Shown: positions 23,390 to 27,015 of the stretch, one piece after another
Numbering within the stretch: the first letter of the stretch is position 1
How the letters are laid out: every line of letters starts with the position of its first letter
NCBI GenBank assembly: GCA_964466185.1
Contig: CAYXMS010000020.1
Coordinates: forward strand, 1 to 27,015
Length of the DNA stretch: 27,015 nt
Direction of reading: 5' to 3'
Source of the DNA: CAZTYI01 sp964466185
GTDB lineage: Bacteria; Chlamydiota; Chlamydiia; Chlamydiales; SM23-39
Made by a program: the position numbers and the translations under genes
The notes under the pieces: generated by a model
What the model was told of the DNA's origin: nothing
Database searches by the model: none
Seen by the model: the letters and a program-made list of their open reading frames with translations, nothing else

Positions 23390-24256
23390 ATGACAATACT
23401 TGTTAAAGAACAAAGTTTAACGATATTGCTTTTGTTAACAGAAATATCTGTTCCAGAAATTCAAGACCATCAATTAGTCAAATATCAAACTAATATGCCA
23501 GTAGCTAAAAAAATGCTTCATCAGATTTCATTGGAAAATCAGAGAACAGTTCTTTGGTATCCTTGGAGTTGGTTTCAAAGCGATGTTCAAGAAAAGGAGA
23601 TTCAAAGAAAAGAAAAACTAGCACAATTTAAAACAGATTTAAAAAACCAGCAATATCAAATTATTACCAGAGAGAATAAACGACAAATCTTATCCATTAT
23701 TGAAAATCTTTTTGGCCCTTTAGAAGGTAATCCTTCTCCAATAAACTTTCGCCATCTTGATACCGAACAAATTTTTCGTCTTCTAGCTACTTTTTATGAA
23801 TATAAAAAAAATCTTAAAAATTTAACAGTCAGCCAACACGAGTTTTTGGTTATACATTTTACTTGTTTTTTACCTTCTGTCAGTGCTTCCAATGTTTCGG
23901 TTAATGTAGTAGCTTTAGACATCTTAAATGAAAGTGTGAAAACACTTTTTAACAATCTTAATCCTAATTTAGAACAGTTTATTTTTCAAATTTACAGAGA
24001 AAGACTAGTCAATTCTAACAAAGATGCTATTCGTATTAAAGCTTACACAGGCCTATCTCTTTTAGGTAAAAGTCTTTTATATACTAGAGTTAAGATCTCT
24101 TTAGATTTTGATTTTTTTAAACATCTTCCAGAAGTAGCTCAGGTTGGCAATGCAATTTTCAATATAATCAACTTATTTTTTTTTAAAAAGCACCTTTACC
24201 TCCTCCAAATACTCCAACCTTTTTTGTGTAAATATGGCTATAATACCGGTACATAA
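23390..24256 (+). CDS. hypothetical helical protein
   Basis: 288 residues, not recognised. The first 20 residues are moderately hydrophobic (LTILLLLTEI) but do not form a clean signal peptide. A charged helix of Glu, Lys and Gln follows (about 68-100), and the rest is a string of amphipathic helices (residues 130-250) that could be HEAT-like (weak). The end, past an NIINLFFFKK stretch, is encoded by a T9 run at 24176-24184. A one-base slip there would join this frame directly to the next ORF through FTSSKYSNLFCVN, so the two may be one gene split by frameshift. It overlaps the next ORF by 23 nt. No clear ribosome binding site is seen. Confidence 0.55.
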   Translation: MTILVKEQSLTILLLLTEISVPEIQDHQLVKYQTNMPVAKKMLHQISLENQRTVLWYPWSWFQSDVQEKEIQRKEKLAQFKTDLKNQQYQIITRENKRQILSIIENLFGPLEGNPSPINFRHLDTEQIFRLLATFYEYKKNLKNLTVSQHEFLVIHFTCFLPSVSASNVSVNVVALDILNESVKTLFNNLNPNLEQFIFQIYRERLVNSNKDAIRIKAYTGLSLLGKSLLYTRVKISLDFDFFKHLPEVAQVGNAIFNIINLFFFKKHLYLLQILQPFLCKYGYNTGT

Positions 24257-24992
24257 ATCTTTATTAATAACAACTCAGTTTGAAACTCTTTCTCCTCTAG
24301 AACAAAGATGGCATTTATGGACATTGGAAGAAGAAGGAATATCAAGAGTATTTCAGCTTTTTGTTAGAAGTTCTCAAGAAGCCATACAACAAGGAAAAAG
24401 TTTCCGATCTTATTGTGTAGCTAGAAAAATTTTTCAAAGACGTTATCAACAAATATTATTAGGACGAAGCGAAAGGATTCTCTCAAATGAAGACTCTGAC
24501 CATCTTAGCGTAGAGACTTATAAAAAATTTAAAAAAGAACATTGGGATAATGATTTTCTTCGATCAGATCAGATTAAATTTTTAGAATTGTTTACTACTC
24601 GTATAAACATCTTAAACTTACCTATTTTCAGATTACTTTTAGAAGATTTAAAACAGCATGTTCGGTTGGGAATAAAAAAAGAAGTTTTTGTTACTTTATT
24701 TCTGATTAATGAAATTGTTGCTACTTACACATTACCAAAAGATTTACAACAAAATATCCAAAAATTTTTAGAAGAGATAATTAAATATTCCGAACAACCA
24801 ATGACAAAAACATTAGCTCAAGAAGGGCTAGCTTTATTACAAGGTGAATTGAAAAAAGAACCAGTATTAGAAATGGCTGAAAAATGTTCTGCAATAATGG
24901 CGAGTCGAAAAAAAAACTTCAGAATTAAATTTATTCTGATATTATGCCTAATCATTTTTATTTTTTTTCTACTTACAATAATCAAGAAATAA
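24234..24992 (+). CDS. hypothetical tail-anchored protein
   Basis: 252 residues, not recognised. The body is helical and soluble (LSPLEQRWHLWTLEEEG near the start; QNIQKFLEEIIKYSEQ later). The last 25 residues form a single strong membrane helix flanked by lysines (KKNFRIKF, then IFIFFLLTIIKK). This is a tail-anchor architecture, common among proteins that act at host or bacterial membranes; no effector signal can be shown here. The start overlaps the previous ORF by 23 nt in another frame without a good binding site, which leaves open that translation comes from a fused upstream frame. Confidence 0.55.
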   Translation: MAIIPVHKSLLITTQFETLSPLEQRWHLWTLEEEGISRVFQLFVRSSQEAIQQGKSFRSYCVARKIFQRRYQQILLGRSERILSNEDSDHLSVETYKKFKKEHWDNDFLRSDQIKFLELFTTRINILNLPIFRLLLEDLKQHVRLGIKKEVFVTLFLINEIVATYTLPKDLQQNIQKFLEEIIKYSEQPMTKTLAQEGLALLQGELKKEPVLEMAEKCSAIMASRKKNFRIKFILILCLIIFIFFLLTIIKK

Positions 24993-25104
24993 AAAAGAAC
25001 CTTAGTTTGTGCGAAAAACAATCTAAATTACTTCAATAAAAACTATTTTTTAATTAAAAAAAAAGATTAGATTTTTTTGAAACTAATTTTTGCAAAGTTA
25101 CTAC

Positions 25105-25253
25105 TCTTGAAAAGAGTTAATAGAGAAATTAAAAAAAGAACTAAAGTTGCTGTTTTATTTCCAAATGCAGAATCGGCTCTGCGATTAGTAACAGGTGTGC
25201 TGATAGAAATCCATGAAGAATGGATTACTGAAAAGTCATATTTAAAAATATGA
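25105..25253 (+). pseudogene. IS256-type transposase, C-terminal fossil
   Basis: One frame reads LLKRVNREIKKRTKVAVLFP, then NAESALRLVTGVLIEIHEEW and ITEKSYL to TGA at 25251. This is the conserved C-terminus of IS256-family (MULE-like) transposases. No upstream catalytic region or inverted repeat is left. The remaining parts of the 24993-25391 gap show nothing I can name. Confidence 0.75.
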
Positions 25254-25391
25254 GGAATATTAGCCGAATTTACAGAAAAGATATTGCTTTATTATCTACT
25301 CCTATATTAAAGTAAAAAAAATTATTAACAATACCTGCGTAAAAGCCAAAACAGTTTGGAATAATTTTTTTAAAAGGAAAACAGCATAATT

Positions 25392-25649
25392 ATGTTTAAA
25401 ACATATATAAGCAGTCCACTGCCTGATTTGGTCCCAGAAAATACGGATCATAGAATTAATACACATGTTTCTTTCTCTTTAGAAGAAATAATCAAAGATT
25501 TTAAAAAAAATACCCAGAGATTAAAAAATAAGCGTATCCAAAATCATGCCCGATCCCAAAAAATCTTTAAATTTTCATTATTAGGCACGGCGATTATTTT
25601 TACTGCTCTTATTGCTATATATTTAATCTCCTACTATTTTAAATCTTAA
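25392..25649 (+). CDS. small hypothetical tail-anchored protein
   Basis: 85 residues, not recognised. It has a polar N-terminal half with a basic helix (KKNTQRLKNKR), then one C-terminal membrane helix (LLGTAIIFTALIAIYLISYY) and a two-residue tail (KS). AAGGA lies about 12 nt before the ATG, which is far. It is followed 15 bp later by another small ORF, and the two may form a unit. The similar architecture to the 24234 protein is notable, but there is no clear sequence similarity. Confidence 0.5.
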   Translation: MFKTYISSPLPDLVPENTDHRINTHVSFSLEEIIKDFKKNTQRLKNKRIQNHARSQKIFKFSLLGTAIIFTALIAIYLISYYFKS

Positions 25650-25664
25650 AACAAAAAATTAAAT

Positions 25665-25973
25665 ATGGTTCAAAATCTAGACAACGAACACAATGTAACA
25701 CATCATCAAGATGCAAATTGGGAAACAAGATTACAAGCAGCACAAGATCGAGTAAATAATATTATGCACCGAGTAGAAACAATTAAAGCGGAAAATGAAG
25801 AACCTCAAATAGCTAAATGTATTAAACATACAAAACACAACATAGAAGCTCTCAAAAGGAACACCAAAGAATTAAAAATAAAAAACGAAAGTTCTTATAT
25901 AATTTCAATTATGAATAAGATTGAAAATTTAATAGAGCATTTATTGTCTTTCATAAATGATTATTTTAAATGA
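25665..25973 (+). CDS. small hypothetical coiled-coil protein
   Basis: 102 residues, not recognised. Two predicted amphipathic helices (RLQAAQDRVNNIMHRVETIK and the IEALKRNTKELKIKNES region) have heptad-like spacing, and the end LIEHLLSFINDYF is also amphipathic. There is no membrane helix and no convincing ribosome binding site, so translation may depend on the upstream ORF ending 15 bp earlier. It could partner the tail-anchored neighbour through coiled coils (inference). Confidence 0.45.
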   Translation: MVQNLDNEHNVTHHQDANWETRLQAAQDRVNNIMHRVETIKAENEEPQIAKCIKHTKHNIEALKRNTKELKIKNESSYIISIMNKIENLIEHLLSFINDYFK

Positions 25974-26077
25974 ATGGTATGCGCAGCAACAATCTTTTTA
26001 GGATTATAGATAACAGGATTTAATCTGACATTAACTTAGCTAGCCGATCTAACAGCTCAAAAGGCTTTAACAGTAAA

Positions 26078-26448
26078 ATTCTCTCACCGCTTTTCAGGCT
26101 ACCCTTTTATCAATGTCAAATTGCGACCGGTATTCCCTCAAAGGCGGATAGAAAAGTTAAAAAAAAAAGAACCGATCTCAACGAACTTTTAATCAAAAAA
26201 CCAAAAAATACTTTTCTAGTTAAAGTTAATGGACTTTCTATGATTAACGCCGGAATTCAAAATGGCGATATTTTAATTGTAGCCGTAAATGGAAAAATTA
26301 CTATTAAGCGCTTACAAGCAAAAGGCAAAAAAATATATCTAAAAGCAGAAAATGCTGCTTTCACCCCAATTGAAATTTCAAAAAAATGAACTTCAAAATT
26401 TTAAAAATTATGACACATGTTATTCACGACTTGCAAAAAAGCCATTGA
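26078..26448 (+). pseudogene. UmuD-like S24 peptidase, copy C, chimeric and frameshifted
   Basis: The 5' part (to about 26165) matches copy A: FYQCQIATGIPSKADRKVKKK is encoded in nearly the same bases. From RTDLNELL onward it matches copy B almost base for base, including the same 13-residue deletion. The switch lies in an A-rich run. A one-base loss near 26088 shifts the 5' frame. A poly-A tract of seven bases, against eight in copy B, creates a TGA at 26387-26389, so the last 20 codons are out of frame. No start codon is evident. Confidence 0.75.
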
Positions 26449-26738
26449 AAAGCAATCTACCTTAAATGTTTATAAAAATAGCCGTTAAAATTCCTATACC
26501 TTTCTTTGTAAACAAGAGCTGAAATAGCAGATAGCAAAATAATAAAAGGAATGATTTTTCATCTACCTATCCATATCAGAAAAATAAAGATTCATTTATC
26601 TTTGGTCATAATCTTTTAAGTTGAAAAAATTAAATGTTTTGCAATGTTGGTTTGATTTTTAGCTTAAATTTCGTCTTACAAAAGAATGTAAATTCTTAAG
26701 ATTGAAAAATTTTAATTTTTTGTTAATTAATTTTTTGT

Positions 26739-26779
26739 CGTCATAAATATGGGGCAGTGCTAATATTTATGGCGTTTTT
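26739..26779 (+). terminator. rho-independent terminator-like hairpin
   Basis: CGTCATAAATAT (26739-26750) pairs with ATATTTATGGCG (26763-26774) with one G-T wobble, across a 12-nt loop, and is followed immediately by T5. No gene is recognised in the 26449-26738 stretch before it, so it may end a lost gene or act as a leader structure for the small ORF at 26848. Confidence 0.5.
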
Positions 26780-26847
26780 CAAACTATTCTAAATATGTAA
26801 GAAAAGTAAAAGTTTTAGAAAAACTAAATACAATTTTGAGGTTAGTT

Positions 26848-26964
26848 ATGTTTGGTTGTTCTATCTATTTATTGTTATTGACGCCGTTTTTTTTATGTTT
26901 TAGCAGTATTAATAATCATCTTAAATCTAATGATAGCTATGTTCGATCAGATGTTAATTACTGA
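26848..26964 (+). CDS. short signal-peptide or membrane peptide, probably truncated
   Basis: 38 residues: a Leu- and Phe-rich N-terminal segment (SIYLLLLTPFFLCFSS) followed by a polar tail ending SYVRSDVNY. GAGG lies about 6 nt before the ATG. The segment looks like a Sec signal or a single membrane helix. Its TGA stop coincides with the first bases of a probable IS end (26962 on), so the original gene was probably longer and was cut by the insertion. Confidence 0.4.
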   Translation: MFGCSIYLLLLTPFFLCFSSINNHLKSNDSYVRSDVNY

Positions 26965-27015
26965 GGTGGACCCATTGGGCTGGACAACTTTTTAGGCCAA
27001 ACTTGTTTGCCTCTC
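26962..27015 (+). mobile_element. probable IS3-type element end, running off the window
   Basis: TGAGGTGGACCCATTGGG followed by CTGGACAA has the TGGACCC-N-TGGACA pattern seen in terminal inverted repeats of IS3-family elements. GC content rises abruptly here. Only about 54 bp are visible and no coding sequence can be read, so the family is tentative. Confidence 0.35.

Noticed and set aside
1..27015. CRISPR arrays or defence operons
   Set aside because: No regularly spaced repeats and no recognisable cas or restriction genes; the DUF4143 nuclease-like folds alone do not define a defence system.

Overview
The window is an AT-rich stretch of a bacterial genome with poly-A and poly-T tracts and many decayed genes. 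Several signs point to an amoeba-associated, host-dependent bacterium, most plausibly an environmental chlamydia (Parachlamydiaceae-like). These are a TyrP-type aromatic amino acid permease, a remnant resembling the NEL ubiquitin-ligase effector domain, repeated decayed UmuD-like genes, two DUF4143 AAA ATPases and fossils of several IS families. This placement is inference; no rRNA or other taxonomic marker is present.

Layout. Positions 1-2050 hold a 44-bp repeat, a possible decayed ORF and a DUF4143 ATPase with a promoter and paired direct repeats. Positions 2052-7862 form a glycan or small-molecule modification block: two class I methyltransferases, a D-2-hydroxyacid dehydrogenase with a G8 tract in its active-site motif, a GT2 glycosyltransferase, an HpcH/HpaI-type aldolase and a GT-C membrane glycosyltransferase. 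The last three + strand genes overlap like a translationally coupled operon. Positions 7897-9065 are a graveyard: a UmuD remnant interrupted by an IS200/IS605-like right end, and an IS91-type transposase fossil abutting the permease.

Positions 9048-17649 are the most interesting part. A minus-strand operon (promoter near 13905) encodes a HisZ-like synthetase paralog, a HisD-like protein lacking the catalytic His, a complete HisRS of unusual type and a TyrP-like permease. Facing it are an unknown protein, an Asp/Glu racemase and a MIO-type histidine ammonia-lyase homolog that carries an apparent signal peptide. No HisG, HisA-C, HisF-I or HutU is present, so neither histidine synthesis nor ordinary degradation is encoded here. 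I infer a dedicated amino acid (probably histidine) activation, modification or scavenging module.

Positions 17700-18640 hold a structured, GC-richer RNA-like segment resembling a TnpB omega-RNA/right end without tnpB, a NEL-like fragment and a decayed UmuD gene. Positions 18824-20111 hold a palindrome array, a promoter and a second DUF4143 ATPase. Positions 20327-22431 carry two glycosyltransferases. From 22475 to the end there are a decayed PfkB kinase, a truncated UmuD paralog, two overlapping unknown genes (the second tail-anchored), an IS256 fossil, two small unknown genes, a chimeric UmuD paralog, a terminator-like hairpin and a short exported or membrane peptide that runs into a probable IS3-type end.
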